Source: Prochlorococcus sp. AG-311-D23
Lineage (GTDB): Bacteria; Cyanobacteriota; Cyanobacteriia; PCC-6307; Cyanobiaceae
Direction of reading: 5' to 3'
Length of the DNA: 64,000 nucleotides
Assembly (NCBI GenBank): GCA_003284445.1
Contig: QBVH01000002.1
Coordinates: 1 to 64,000 of the forward strand
Below the pieces are notes generated by a model that ran no database searches, was not told the DNA's origin, and saw only the letters and a list, made by a program, of their open reading frames with translations. The translations under genes were made by a program, and so were the position numbers. Positions 28,650-44,775 of the stretch are shown here, piece after piece; positions within the stretch are counted from its first letter, which is position 1, and each line of letters begins with the position of its first letter.

Positions 28650-29069
28650 TCAAGTAACCGGTGGTAAACCTAAATTCCTAAAATGATGATTTTTTATAAC
28701 TTCTTCCAGTTTAATTAAGTCTTCAAAAGAAACCCAATCTATGCAATCAACAGGGCATGTATCTATCGCTTCTTGTATTAATTCATCACAATCTCCATCT
28801 TGTCTAAAAGCTCTTGCTCTCCCTTGCTCTTGCTCCATTGCAAAAGTGTTCGTAGCGACTGAACTGCAGTAAGTACAACCAATGCATTTCCTCTCGTCAA
28901 CCCAAACAGCTCTTTCCCTTAATTTCCCTCCAAGAACTGGATCTCTCCCACTAAGCTCGAAATCTTCATTATTAGCAGCTTCGAATGCTGCATTTGTATC
29001 ATGAATATCAGTTGATTCCTGGTATTCATTAGACCTAGTTTTAAAAGCTTCGCTAGGATCTAAAGTCAA
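28650..29069 (-). CDS. Bacterial-type iron-sulfur ferredoxin
   Basis: A 139-residue electron carrier. Cys62, Cys65 and Cys68 (KCIGCTYCSS) with Cys105 in TCPVDCIDW fit a single 4Fe-4S cluster; Cys94 and Cys109 are extra. An acidic N-terminal extension of about 50 residues precedes the domain. It lies between the aldo/keto reductase and the DUF1257/DUF2997 pair on one strand with gaps of 15 bases, an arrangement I recall as conserved in cyanobacteria. Confidence 0.85.
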   Translation of the reverse strand: MTLDPSEAFKTRSNEYQESTDIHDTNAAFEAANNEDFELSGRDPVLGGKLRERAVWVDERKCIGCTYCSSVATNTFAMEQEQGRARAFRQDGDCDELIQEAIDTCPVDCIDWVSFEDLIKLEEVIKNHHFRNLGLPPVT

Positions 29070-29084
29070 TTTTCAAAAACTATC

Positions 29085-29477
29085 CTAGGAATCCCAGCGG
29101 GTAACAACTAGTTCAATAGATCCATCTAAATTTTGTTTTTGATTGGAAATTTGAAATCCCTCTTGAGCTGTTGACTGTAAAACAGTATTTAAAGCATACC
29201 TTTGAGTCACTTGAGCTAAAAATCTTTCAACTGGTATTGATTGCCTCCATAGATCCAAATCAGTTACGAGTTCATATGATTTTGAACCTTCGTTCCAGCG
29301 AAAACCAATATCTCCTCCTGTATTCATTTCTATAGTCATCTCAGCCTTAACTGTCTGACCTCTGTAACCTCTTACGAGATTTTCACCTTCTTGAGGTAAG
29401 TAGCCCAAATCAATCAGAGCCTGTTTTAAAAACTCTTTCTTGCGAAGTTGTGTTTTTACTGTGCTGAAGTGTGACAT
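29085..29477 (-). CDS. ycf35: DUF1257/Ycf35 family protein
   Basis: A 130-residue protein conserved across cyanobacteria and some plastid genomes, of unknown function. It begins MSHFSTVKTQLRKKEFLKQAL and contains YRGQTVKAEMTIEMNTGGDIGFRW split by a basic stretch. It shares one base with the DUF2997 gene upstream and is followed by the ferredoxin gene. The persistent neighbourhood suggests a common redox or photosynthesis-linked role, but no activity is established. Confidence 0.85.
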   Translation of the reverse strand: MSHFSTVKTQLRKKEFLKQALIDLGYLPQEGENLVRGYRGQTVKAEMTIEMNTGGDIGFRWNEGSKSYELVTDLDLWRQSIPVERFLAQVTQRYALNTVLQSTAQEGFQISNQKQNLDGSIELVVTRWDS

Positions 29478-29680
29478 CAGTGAATTTCGGCTGGAATTGT
29501 CTGTTTTTGAACCCGATTTTGAATAAAGGCATCAGAGGTGGGTTTTCTCTGCTCAACACTGCCAAGTGCAGCTTCAAGCTTTTCTGTTAAATCAATACAT
29601 CCTTCACCAACGATCCCTTCGACGGTTTCTTCAACCCGCCCGTCTTGTCGAATCTTAAACCGCAAAGTGCGTAGAGTCAT
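29477..29680 (-). CDS. DUF2997 family small protein
   Basis: A 67-residue protein starting MTLRTLRFKIRQDGRVEETVEG and containing GEGCIDLTEKLEAALG. This pattern matches DUF2997, usually found beside Ycf35. Its stop overlaps the Ycf35 start by one base, so both are made together. Function unknown. Confidence 0.85.
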   Translation of the reverse strand: MTLRTLRFKIRQDGRVEETVEGIVGEGCIDLTEKLEAALGSVEQRKPTSDAFIQNRVQKQTIPAEIH

Positions 29681-29767
29681 ATTAAAGGGGTTTAAGTCAC
29701 CGATGATATATAAAAAATACTTAAAAAGCGAGCTGCTTATTATAAAGATGTGTTTCTAAACAAATAA

Positions 29768-30577
29768 TCAAACTAATAGACCATCATCAATTAATGATTT
29801 TAATTTTTTTTGTACCTCTTGATTATCCAATTGCTCCAAAGCTGTTCTGGCTTCATACCTGACAGAAGGCTCACGATCATTCAACAAAACAGAAATAAAT
29901 GCCTCTACCATTTGAATTTTGATTTCCTCACTCAAATGGATGTAAAGGCGACCAAGAGACCAAATACAGTTACTCCTAACGATTGGTTCACCATCAATTT
30001 GCAAACTTTCAAGTAATTGATTTGCTGCGGGCAACGAGCTTTCTAACGAATTCAGTCCAACCTCTGCTAAAGAGCTGGATGCCCAAAGTCGAACAGCAGC
30101 AACATCTTGCTTTAATGCATTAATAAGTGGTTCTAGAACTGGGGCATTTGAGTAATTTCCAAGACTCCAAGCAGTAGCTTTTCGCACATAAGCATTACTA
30201 TCAAACCTCAATAAATGCAATAGAAGATCAATAGCTTGGGGACAAGGGTTTCTGCCTAAAGCATAAACAGCGCTCATCCTCACGACAGGAGAGGGTTCAT
30301 CCAGTAAAGGTAATAACAATGGAAGGGCTCTGGAATCTCTATGTTCACAAAAGACTCTCAGGCCTTGAAGTCTTTCTTCATTTCCCGATTGGAGCCATTT
30401 CAATGCAGTATCACACTTTTTTGATGAATTCAGTAGGTCTTCATCAGTTTTATCTCGTTCGAGTTCATCTAAAGTATCTCCAGCTAACTGAGCAGCTAAT
30501 TCTCTAGCCAAGAGGTCAGGGTCTATGGCCAAATTAGCCAGCCCTTCTTTACTTAAATTTTGATTTGCATCATTCAT
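29768..30577 (-). CDS. HEAT-repeat protein
   Basis: A 269-residue alpha-solenoid with about five HEAT repeats of some 31 residues (75-265), each with the pattern ALPLLLPLLDEPSPVVRMSA or close to it. Cyanobacterial proteins of this type include phycobilin lyases and related scaffold proteins; Prochlorococcus has little phycobiliprotein, so a lyase role should not be assumed. The acidic N-terminus (1-60) contains no recognised motif. It lies upstream of the DUF2997 gene on the same strand. Confidence 0.8.
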   Translation of the reverse strand: MNDANQNLSKEGLANLAIDPDLLARELAAQLAGDTLDELERDKTDEDLLNSSKKCDTALKWLQSGNEERLQGLRVFCEHRDSRALPLLLPLLDEPSPVVRMSAVYALGRNPCPQAIDLLLHLLRFDSNAYVRKATAWSLGNYSNAPVLEPLINALKQDVAAVRLWASSSLAEVGLNSLESSLPAANQLLESLQIDGEPIVRSNCIWSLGRLYIHLSEEIKIQMVEAFISVLLNDREPSVRYEARTALEQLDNQEVQKKLKSLIDDGLLV

Positions 30578-30601
30578 AGCCCTGACTGAAGAAGAGCAAT
30601 C

Positions 30602-30727
30602 TTAATTCATTGGTGCTGGTGCAAGCATATCCCCAGGCAGCCATATCCGTGCGCTGACTGCAAATAAAGCGATACCAAAAAGAGCAACAATCAAAATAGG
30701 AAAAAGCGTTGTCCGTAAGAAACTCAA
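30602..30727 (-). CDS. 41-residue single-span membrane protein
   Basis: A short frame starting at TTG (30725-30727) gives MSFLRTTLFPILIVALFG at the N-terminus, a continuous hydrophobic helix of about 20 residues, then SARIWLPGD and a Pro/Ala tail ending APAPMN. The pattern of a short basic N-terminus, one helix and a Pro-rich end is that of a thylakoid accessory subunit. I cannot match it to a named Psb, Psa, Pet or Ndh protein. It fills most of the gap between the HEAT-repeat gene and the symporter. Confidence 0.6.
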   Translation of the reverse strand: MSFLRTTLFPILIVALFGIALFAVSARIWLPGDMLAPAPMN

Positions 30728-30792
30728 GGTTACAAGTGAATTAGAATTTCATTCTGCTCTAATTTTTGACCATTTGGCTATGAAGGGTCAAA

Positions 30793-32544
30793 TTATTGAG
30801 TGATTAGTTTTGTTTTCTTCATTAAAAACACACAACTCACAGCAATGGAGAGTGCAATCCAAGCGCTCCTCTCTTGATGTAACAAGAAAGCTCCAATACT
30901 TACTAAGCCACCATAGAGAATTCCTGAGCCTAATACGAATCGAGTTCCAAGCATTGAAAAAGAGTCAACTGGAACAATATTCAAAGTCTTTCTTATTTTT
31001 TCCCAACCAGGGCCTGGTGGATTTATTTGTTTAACAAATTCATTGAGTGTCTCTTCTGACTCTGGCTTAGTGAAAAACAAAGTTAACAACCAAATTACAG
31101 CTGAAAATGAAGTAGTAAATAAGAGTCTTTTTCCAAAATCTTCAATTATAAAATAAGGCGAAACTGAAGTAATTAAGCCTATAAAGAAACCACTCAGCAT
31201 TGCCGAAAGTTCCGCTAGAGCATTAACTCGCCACCAAAACCACCGAAGGACTAGAACAGCACCTGGACCTGTACCTATCGCAATCACTAGTCTAAACATT
31301 GAACCAATACTATTACTAAATAAAGCAGTTAGGACTCCAATTAGGAGCAACAAAATACTTGCAAGCTGGCCCATAAAAATCATTTCTCTTGGCCCAGCGG
31401 ATGGCCTCACAAATCTTTTATACAGATCATGAGTAAGATAGCTCGCCCCCCAATTGATTGAAGTACTTACGGTACTCATAAATGCAGCAACCAATGAAAC
31501 CACTACTAAACCAAGTCCAACAGGTGGCAAATATTTCAAAGCGAGGTTAGGGTAACTTAACTCCCAGTCAGTTTGTTGAGGCAAGAGGACTAAACCAGCT
31601 AAGCCAACTAAAATCCAAAGCCAACTGCGCACAAGATAATTAACAATTAAAAAAACTATTCCAGCTAAAGTTGCTTGTTTTTCATCTTTTGTAGCCAATA
31701 AACGTTGAATAAATTCCCCACCACCATCACTACGCCTAAAACTCCACCACTGCAAAGAAATAAAAGCGAAAAAAGTAGTAACACTTATTCCAGAGCTATC
31801 CAACCAATTGAAACCATTTTTATTTAATGTCCATGGAAATAAAGAAAGCAGTTCAGGTCGATTTAATGCCTCTAGCTTTGTCAACAAATCCGTCATACCA
31901 CCTGACGCATCAAGTGCCACAAAGCAAACAGCAAATGCGCCTAACAGGGCTAATAATAGTTGTATAAAATCATTAACCACTACTGCCCAAAGCCCGCCTA
32001 ACACAGTATAAATAAGCAAAAACAAAGCAACTAAAATCATTAAAAGTATCGTGTCAGTAAAGGGTCCAAATACAATATGTCCATCTACTACACCTAATGA
32101 TTCAGCCACTTTACGCATTGCTAAGAAAGCATAACCAATCCCAATACAATTGATTGGGATTGAAAGTAGAAAAGCTTTTATACCTCTTAAGTAAGCTGCT
32201 GCTCGCCCCCCATAACGTAATTCAGTGAAGGCTGCATCAGTCAATACTCCACTACGCCTCCATAATGGAGCAAATATAACTGTCATAGCAACATGTGCAA
32301 GGCCAAAACTCCACCACTCCCAATTTCCAGCTAAACCTCTAGTCCCAATAATGCCGGCCACATAAAGAGGTGTATCAATCGAAAACGTTGTTGCAGCCAT
32401 AGACATTCCTGCAAGCAATCCGTTCAGACGACGGCCAGCAACAAAATAGTCTGTTTCATTATGATTTTTTAGAGATATATAAATTCCTAACACCAAGGAA
32501 AAGATCAAATAAACAAATAAAATAAACCAATCAAAGAATGTCAT
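30793..32544 (-). CDS. Sodium:solute symporter family transporter
   Basis: A 583-residue membrane protein with about 13 hydrophobic segments. The N-terminus WFILFVYLIFSLVLGIYISL, then GRRLNGLLAGMSMAATTFS and STVSTSINWGASYLTHDLY, are characteristic of the SSS/LeuT-fold family. Its substrate cannot be read from the sequence; relatives carry sugars, amino acids or carboxylates. The gene stands alone on its strand between a small membrane protein and rlmN, with no metabolic genes to indicate the substrate. Confidence 0.85.
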   Translation of the reverse strand: MTFFDWFILFVYLIFSLVLGIYISLKNHNETDYFVAGRRLNGLLAGMSMAATTFSIDTPLYVAGIIGTRGLAGNWEWWSFGLAHVAMTVIFAPLWRRSGVLTDAAFTELRYGGRAAAYLRGIKAFLLSIPINCIGIGYAFLAMRKVAESLGVVDGHIVFGPFTDTILLMILVALFLLIYTVLGGLWAVVVNDFIQLLLALLGAFAVCFVALDASGGMTDLLTKLEALNRPELLSLFPWTLNKNGFNWLDSSGISVTTFFAFISLQWWSFRRSDGGGEFIQRLLATKDEKQATLAGIVFLIVNYLVRSWLWILVGLAGLVLLPQQTDWELSYPNLALKYLPPVGLGLVVVSLVAAFMSTVSTSINWGASYLTHDLYKRFVRPSAGPREMIFMGQLASILLLLIGVLTALFSNSIGSMFRLVIAIGTGPGAVLVLRWFWWRVNALAELSAMLSGFFIGLITSVSPYFIIEDFGKRLLFTTSFSAVIWLLTLFFTKPESEETLNEFVKQINPPGPGWEKIRKTLNIVPVDSFSMLGTRFVLGSGILYGGLVSIGAFLLHQERSAWIALSIAVSCVFLMKKTKLITQ

Positions 32545-32574
32545 AAGATCCCATGAGACATATATGCTTCCTGC

Positions 32575-33833
<1,259 letters not shown>

Positions 33834-33869
33834 TTAGAAAGTTTAAAAGAGTAATGTAGAAAAATTCAT

Positions 33870-38021
<4,152 letters not shown>

Positions 38022-39929
38022 TTATGAGGTTGCTGCGACTGCATCAATAATTGTATGGTTCATCACGACTCGGCCAACTGTAGTCAATATATAACGGCTA
38101 ATTAAACTGCCATCTTCATCTAATCGGTCACGTCGATATGTCCATTCTTCAATACGGGTACCATCTTTCAAAGTCTCTGACTTTCGCGGTTTCTGAAGCT
38201 CATCGTCATCCTCAATTTCACCAGCAAATCGAACCCAAACCCAATCATGTAAATCTATTCTTTTATCTTCAAGAGCTTGTAAAACGTCTTCAAGTGATGC
38301 ATAGGTATTTGAATAATCTCCGAACTTCGGCTGATTTGCTTCAGGCTGAATTGCAGTTAGGTAATAAGACCCCAAGACCATATCTTGAGATGGGGTAACT
38401 ATTGGATCCCCAGTTGCAGGAGAAAGGATATTGTTACTCGCTAGCATTAACATCCTTGCCTCTGTTTGCGCCTCAATTGCCAAAGGCACATGAACAGCCA
38501 TTTGATCTCCATCAAAATCAGCATTAAAAGCTGGACAAACTAATGGATGTAGTTGTATCGCTCGTCCAGCAACTAATTTAGGCTCAAAAGCTTGGATGCC
38601 TAATCGGTGCAAAGTAGGAGCACGGTTTAGCAGGATTGGATGCCCATCTATGACTTCCTGTAATACCTGCATTACTTCATCGTCTGCTTTCTGTATTAAT
38701 TTCTTTGCAGCTTTGATGTTATTGACAATATTCTGGCGAATCAATCTATGAATTACAAATGGTTGAAAAAGCTCTATCGCCATTTCCTTTGGCAATCCAC
38801 ATTGATGCATTTTCAACTTGGGGCCAACTACTATTACAGAGCGACCTGAATAATCAACTCTTTTCCCTAGCAAATTCTGCCTAAATCTACCTTGCTTACC
38901 CTCGATAATATCGCTTAATGATTTCAAGGGGCGATTATTTGCGCCAACAACAGTTCTTCCCCTTCTACCATTATCAATAAGGGCATCTACAGCCTCTTGT
39001 AACATCCTTTTTTCATTTCTGACGATTATTTCTGGAGCTAGTATTTCCTGAAGACGAGCGAGACGGTTGTTCCTATTGATTACTCTTCTGTATAAGTCGT
39101 TCAAATCTGAAGTAGCGAATCTACCCCCATCTAATTGCACCATAGGTCTCAAATCAGGAGGTATTACAGGTATCGCATCTAAAACCATCCATTCTGGACA
39201 TGCACTTGTAGCAATAAAATTATCTATTACCCTTAATCTTTTTATAAGCTTAGCCCTTTTTTGACCTTTACTTGTAGCAATTTCTTCTCGTAATTGCTCA
39301 GCAACTTCTTTTAAATTTAAATCTTCAAGTAATTGTTTTAAGGCCTCTGCACCTATGCCAACGATAGGTTCATTCTCAATAGTTGAATCCTCAGCGTAAA
39401 TCTCGTCTTCAATCTCAAGCCATTCATCTTCTGTAAGTAGCTGCTTATATTTTAGATCTTTACTATCTCCAATATCTAACACCACATAACAATTAAAGTA
39501 AACAATTTGCTCAACATCTCTGAGAGGCATATCTAACAAAATAGCTACATAGCTAGGAATACCTTTTAAATACCAAACATGCGATACGGGAGCAGCTAAT
39601 TTAATAAATCCCATTCTATGTCTCCTTACCCGACTTTCTGTTACTTCAACACCGCACCTCTCACAAACAATTCCACGATGTCTAACCCTCTTATATTTCC
39701 CACAATGACATTCCCAGTCCTTTGACGGACCAAAAATCTTTTCACAAAACAATCCATCCATTTCAGGCTTAAGTGTTCGATAATTTATTGTTTCTGGCTT
39801 AGTTACTTCCCCAACAACCTGACCATTAGGCAAAGTTCTTTGCCCCCACTCCATTACTCTTTCAGGCGAGGCTAGTTTTATCTTTACATAATCAAAATGA
39901 TTTTCCGTACGTAGATTGCTATTGGTCAT
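38022..39929 (-). CDS. rpoC1: RNA polymerase beta' subunit (RpoC1)
   Basis: N-terminal part of beta', carrying the catalytic magnesium site [12 protein letters not shown] at 469-480. Zinc ligands Cys74, Cys76, Cys89 and Cys92 are in the clamp region. It has 635 residues. It is 42 bases after rpoB. The split of rpoC at this point is diagnostic of cyanobacteria and plastids. Confidence 0.98.
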   Translation of the reverse strand: MTNSNLRTENHFDYVKIKLASPERVMEWGQRTLPNGQVVGEVTKPETINYRTLKPEMDGLFCEKIFGPSKDWECHCGKYKRVRHRGIVCERCGVEVTESRVRRHRMGFIKLAAPVSHVWYLKGIPSYVAILLDMPLRDVEQIVYFNCYVVLDIGDSKDLKYKQLLTEDEWLEIEDEIYAEDSTIENEPIVGIGAEALKQLLEDLNLKEVAEQLREEIATSKGQKRAKLIKRLRVIDNFIATSACPEWMVLDAIPVIPPDLRPMVQLDGGRFATSDLNDLYRRVINRNNRLARLQEILAPEIIVRNEKRMLQEAVDALIDNGRRGRTVVGANNRPLKSLSDIIEGKQGRFRQNLLGKRVDYSGRSVIVVGPKLKMHQCGLPKEMAIELFQPFVIHRLIRQNIVNNIKAAKKLIQKADDEVMQVLQEVIDGHPILLNRAPTLHRLGIQAFEPKLVAGRAIQLHPLVCPAFNADFDGDQMAVHVPLAIEAQTEARMLMLASNNILSPATGDPIVTPSQDMVLGSYYLTAIQPEANQPKFGDYSNTYASLEDVLQALEDKRIDLHDWVWVRFAGEIEDDDELQKPRKSETLKDGTRIEEWTYRRDRLDEDGSLISRYILTTVGRVVMNHTIIDAVAATS

Positions 39930-39971
39930 GAGAGATTTGTGTGTTTAGATGATTTGTTTAGGTTGAGTCGA

Positions 39972-42900
39972 TTACTCCTCGTATTCTTTCCCTAATGATT
40001 CATAAGTAGGTCTACTTGGCGTGCTTCTACGAGGATTTACATCTTGCATTAGATCAACTTCTTTTCCATCATCTGTATAAACTCCAATATCTAATCCCAA
40101 GGACTGCAGTTCTCTCATTAAAACCTTGAAAGATTCTGGAGTCCCAGGCCTTGGAATTGGCTTGCCTTTAACAATCGAATTAAGAGCCTCATTCCGACCT
40201 TGCATGTCATCAGACTTTACAGTTAAAAGTTCTTGCAAAGTGTATGCTGCCCCATAAGCCTCAAGTGCCCATACCTCCATTTCCCCAAGTCTCTGCCCAC
40301 CTTGTTGAGCCTTTCCACCAAGAGGTTGTTGAGTAACTAATGAATATGGACCTGTAGATCGAGCATGAATTTTATCATCGACTAGGTGCACAAGTTTTAG
40401 GAAATGAGCGTAGCCAACTGCAACTGGTTGATCAAAAGGCTCACCTGTTCGACCATCCTTAAGGAGTAATTTCCCAGGGTCCTTAGGGTTATATACCCAT
40501 GATTTACCTGGCTGCTTTGCAGCCTCTTTTAAATAGGCTTGTACAGTCTGATTAGACATTTCTGGTCCATACATCTCATCAAATGGGACAATTTTAACTC
40601 GGCAATCCAAGTTTGAGGCAGCCCAACCCATAAGAAGCTCAAAGACTTGCCCTACATTCATTCTGCTTGGGACCCCAAGTGGATTGAGGCATATGTCTAC
40701 AGGTGTGCCGTCAGGAAGATAAGGCATGTCTTCTCTTGGCAGTATTCTACTTATAATTCCTTTGTTTCCATGCCTGCCTGCCATTTTATCGCCAACTTGG
40801 ATTTTTCTGCGTTGCGCTACATAGACTCTTACAACCATATTTGCGCCAGGTGGTAGCTCATCACCTTGCTCTCTTGTATAGATTCTCACATCAACTACTC
40901 GTCCTCTTTCAGTTGAGGGAACTCGTAGAGAGTTATCTCTTACATCTCTAGCTTTTTCTCCAAAAATAGCTCTTAAAAGTTTTTCCTCAGGCGGCTGATC
41001 TGATTCTCCTTTAGGGGTTACTTTCCCAACTAGTATGTCACCACTCTCAACGAAAGCCCCTATTCGTATTATTCCCATTTCATCCAAATTACCAAGACTT
41101 TCTTCTGAGACATTTGGGATTTCTCTTGTTATTTCTTCTGGACCTAGCTTGGTTTGACGAGCTTCTATTTCATATTTTTCTATATGGACAGAAGTATATA
41201 GATCATCTTTAACTAACCTTTCACTAACAAGAATTGCATCTTCATAGTTGTAACCTTCCCAAGGCATGTATGCAATTAATACATTTTGACCAAGAGCTAT
41301 TTCCCCTCCCTCACATGCTGAACCATCAGCTAAAACTTGCCCCACAATTACTGGGTCACCATTAAAAACTATAGGCCTATGGTTTAAACAAGTATCTTGA
41401 TTAGATCTCTGATATTTTTGCAAGTAATGAGTGTGATCATTTCCCTCGTCATCAGTAACTACAATTGCATTCGCGTCAACATAAGTCACAGATCCATTTA
41501 CTTTTGAAATTGGAACCATGCCAGAGTCTCTAGCAACTTGCGTTTCTAAACCAGTCCCAACCAAAGGCCTTTCTGGACGCAAAAGAGGAACTGCTTGTCT
41601 TTGCATATTAGAACCCATCAAAGCTCTATTAGCATCATCGTGTTCCAAAAATGGAATTAAGGATGCAGCTACAGAAATAACCTGTACAGGAGATAGTTGG
41701 ACATAATCAACTTGTTCAGGAGAAACCGTTTCAAAATCTTGTCGATACCTAACTGGAACAAGTTCTGCCATTATTTTTCCCTCTTCATTTGTAGCTACAT
41801 CACCAGGAGCAACCCTACATTCATCTTCTAAATCTGCAGAGAGATAAATAGGATCACCTTCCTTAATTAATCGACCATTTTCGACTTTCCAAAATGGTGT
41901 CTCAATAAAACCGTATTCATTTACTCGTGCATGAGTTGCTAAGGAATTAATCAAACCTGCATTTGGTCCTTCAGGTGTTTCAATCGGACAAAGTCTTCCG
42001 TAGTGAGATGGATGAATATCCCGAACGGCAAAGCCAGCTCTTTCACGAGTCAAACCTCCTGGCCCCAGAGCAGATATACGTCTTTTATGTGTTAATTCAG
42101 CTAATGGATTGGTTTGATCCATAAATTGACTCAATTGACTTGAACCAAAAAATTCTTTTATTGCTGCTACTAGAGGTTTTGGATTTACCAATTGCGCAGG
42201 AGTAAGTGAATCTGTTTCCCCAACAGTCATCCTCTCTTTAATTATCCTTTCAAGTCTATTTAAACCAACTCGAACTTGATTTTGTAGAAGTTCACCGACT
42301 GACCTAACTCTTCTATTGCCTAAGTGATCAATATCATCCAATGTTGCTCCACCAACGTCTAACTCTAAATTGATTAAATAATCTAAAGTAGAAAGAACAT
42401 CTTCGTTTGTAAGTGTTCTTACATTGTCAGGAATAGTTAAGCGTAATTTCTTATTTATTTTATATCTACCAACTCTTCCTAAATCATATCGTTTTGGATC
42501 AAAAAATCTTGTCTGGAGTAACTGTTGACCACCGCTTACTGAAGGTGGCTCGCCTGGCCTTAACTTTTTATAAAGCTCTAGCAATGCTTGGTCTTCTGAA
42601 CTTATACCTTCCTCATTTGCTGCATCTATTGACTTTTTATAAAACTCAGGATGTCGTAATTTATCTATGACATCATTATCTGACAAACCCATTGCCCTCA
42701 TTAAGACATGAGCATTTATTTTTCGTGTTTTATCTACACGAACATGAAGCAGATCGTTTTTATCAGTTTCAAACTTTAACCATGCTCCACGATTAGGAAT
42801 AACGCTTGCATTGTAAGTTCTTCTTCCATTTTTATCTTGCTCATCTTTGAAATAAACTCCTGGACTTCGAACAATTTGATTGACTATTACCCTTTCAGCT

Positions 42901-43259
42901 CCATTAATAATAAAAGTTCCACGTTCAGTCATTAAAGGCAGTTCACCTATAAAAACTTCTTGTTCTTTAATCTCTCCGGTTTCTTTATTAACTAAACGAC
43001 AAGTGACATACATTTGAGAAGCAAAAGTTGCATCTCTTCTTTTTGCTTCTTCTACATCATGCCTAGGACGCTTAAGCTTATATTCTGATCCTATAAAATG
43101 TAGTTCGAGCTTACCTGTATAGTCTGTAATGGGAGAAAAATTGTCTAATTCTTCTATCAAGCCTTTATCTAAAAACCACTTAAAACTTGATCTTTGCACC
43201 TCAACCAGATCAGGCAGATATGTAGCTGCTTTGGCTACCTGAATCGCGCTTCTGCTCAT
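39972..43259 (-). CDS. rpoB: RNA polymerase beta subunit
   Basis: Catalytic core subunit of RNA polymerase, 1095 residues. Landmarks include the rifampicin region [20 protein letters not shown] (about 376-395), followed by [17 protein letters not shown], and the C-terminal [18 protein letters not shown]. It opens the rpoBC1C2 operon. The 253-base upstream region is shared with tatD, which lies upstream on the same strand. Confidence 0.98.
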   Translation of the reverse strand: MSRSAIQVAKAATYLPDLVEVQRSSFKWFLDKGLIEELDNFSPITDYTGKLELHFIGSEYKLKRPRHDVEEAKRRDATFASQMYVTCRLVNKETGEIKEQEVFIGELPLMTERGTFIINGAERVIVNQIVRSPGVYFKDEQDKNGRRTYNASVIPNRGAWLKFETDKNDLLHVRVDKTRKINAHVLMRAMGLSDNDVIDKLRHPEFYKKSIDAANEEGISSEDQALLELYKKLRPGEPPSVSGGQQLLQTRFFDPKRYDLGRVGRYKINKKLRLTIPDNVRTLTNEDVLSTLDYLINLELDVGGATLDDIDHLGNRRVRSVGELLQNQVRVGLNRLERIIKERMTVGETDSLTPAQLVNPKPLVAAIKEFFGSSQLSQFMDQTNPLAELTHKRRISALGPGGLTRERAGFAVRDIHPSHYGRLCPIETPEGPNAGLINSLATHARVNEYGFIETPFWKVENGRLIKEGDPIYLSADLEDECRVAPGDVATNEEGKIMAELVPVRYRQDFETVSPEQVDYVQLSPVQVISVAASLIPFLEHDDANRALMGSNMQRQAVPLLRPERPLVGTGLETQVARDSGMVPISKVNGSVTYVDANAIVVTDDEGNDHTHYLQKYQRSNQDTCLNHRPIVFNGDPVIVGQVLADGSACEGGEIALGQNVLIAYMPWEGYNYEDAILVSERLVKDDLYTSVHIEKYEIEARQTKLGPEEITREIPNVSEESLGNLDEMGIIRIGAFVESGDILVGKVTPKGESDQPPEEKLLRAIFGEKARDVRDNSLRVPSTERGRVVDVRIYTREQGDELPPGANMVVRVYVAQRRKIQVGDKMAGRHGNKGIISRILPREDMPYLPDGTPVDICLNPLGVPSRMNVGQVFELLMGWAASNLDCRVKIVPFDEMYGPEMSNQTVQAYLKEAAKQPGKSWVYNPKDPGKLLLKDGRTGEPFDQPVAVGYAHFLKLVHLVDDKIHARSTGPYSLVTQQPLGGKAQQGGQRLGEMEVWALEAYGAAYTLQELLTVKSDDMQGRNEALNSIVKGKPIPRPGTPESFKVLMRELQSLGLDIGVYTDDGKEVDLMQDVNPRRSTPSRPTYESLGKEYEE

Positions 43260-43512
43260 TCGAGAACCTGGGTTTATATGTAGAGGACGGGGGTTATGTC
43301 TTGTCCTTTAGGTCGAACAATGATCTTTCAGTAAGAAAAAACAAAAAACAATCTCCAATAAGACTGAGTTTTGAAATTGAATTTACTTAATCAACGAACA
43401 AACTGACTCAAAGGTAGAACCTTAAAGGTTTAAGCGCAGATACCACGCGTATACAAGACAATAGTTAATTTTACACTTAAATCAGAGAATAAACTAGAGG
43501 AAATAATGATAT
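43260..43512 (-). promoter_or_regulatory. rpoB upstream region
   Basis: A 253-base gap between tatD and rpoB, both on the minus strand. It presumably contains the rpoB promoter. I saw no open frame or strong hairpin. A G-rich leader (GGACGGGGGTT, plus-strand reading) lies about 25 bases from the rpoB start. Confidence 0.4.
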
Positions 43513-44304
43513 TTAAGGCAACGCAAACAATTCCCTTGCGTTTTGAGTAGTTTTTTCAGCAATTTCAGAAAAGCTTTCACCTCTAATCTCAGAAATTCTA
43601 TCTACCACATGCTTTACGAAAGACGGTTCATTCCTTTTCCCTCTATGAGGGACGGGTGACAAGAAAGGGCTATCGGTTTCTACTAGAAATCTACTTTGCG
43701 GAACTTCTTTGGCGCATTCATGAATATCAAAAGCGTTTTTGAAAGTTACATTTCCACTGAAGCTTATATAAAAGCCAAGATCAAGGAAATCTCTCATCTC
43801 TTTGACATTGCCGCTCCAACAATGCATAACCCCTTTTGGACAGCGGCTAGCTTTAGAAAGCTTAGAAAAAACTTCTAACATTGCTTTTGCGGCATCTCTG
43901 CAATGAACAATGACTGGCAAATCCAATTCAAAAGCCAAGTTTAATTGCGGCATTAAAACTGAAAGTTGCTCGCTCAAGTTCTCTGCTTTGAAAAGATCAA
44001 GTCCCAATTCTCCTATTGCAACAACTCGACTGTCATCAAGAGCTGCATTTTTTAAAACACTTGCGGTATCTGGTCCCCAATGGTGGACATCTAAAGGATG
44101 TACTCCTACGGAATATCTCATCTCCTGAAATTGATCAGCCATTGATTTAATAGCAGGAATCTCAGAGGGCTCTACACAGGCATGTAACAAGGCTTTAACG
44201 CCTTGTTTTCTCCATCTTTCGGCAACTTTTTCTCTATCTTCATTGAAGTTAGAAAATACGATATGACAGTGGCTATCTATTATTGAACTTGTGGAATCGC
44301 TCAA
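43513..44304 (-). CDS. tatD: TatD-family metal-dependent deoxyribonuclease
   Basis: Metal-dependent hydrolase, 263 residues. Metal ligands are visible in IDSHCHI (9-15), GELGLD (about 97), VIVHCRDAA and VETDSPFLSP. Members have 3'-5' exonuclease activity on DNA and RNA. It is 48 bases downstream of rpsT on the same strand, a common cyanobacterial order with rpsT-tatD-rpoB. Confidence 0.92.
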   Translation of the reverse strand: MSDSTSSIIDSHCHIVFSNFNEDREKVAERWRKQGVKALLHACVEPSEIPAIKSMADQFQEMRYSVGVHPLDVHHWGPDTASVLKNAALDDSRVVAIGELGLDLFKAENLSEQLSVLMPQLNLAFELDLPVIVHCRDAAKAMLEVFSKLSKASRCPKGVMHCWSGNVKEMRDFLDLGFYISFSGNVTFKNAFDIHECAKEVPQSRFLVETDSPFLSPVPHRGKRNEPSFVKHVVDRISEIRGESFSEIAEKTTQNARELFALP

Positions 44305-44352
44305 GATGAAAATAAAATGTTCTTACGATAATAGATCTTAGATTATTTATTC

Positions 44353-44655
<303 letters not shown>

Positions 44656-44775
44656 TTAATTTTTTAATCTTATGTTAATCCACACTACCTCAAGACCATG
44701 AAGAAGATCTACATAAATCAAAATTAAGGCATAAGATAATCAAATTGAACCAATTGAACCGATAGCCAAAAGTTC

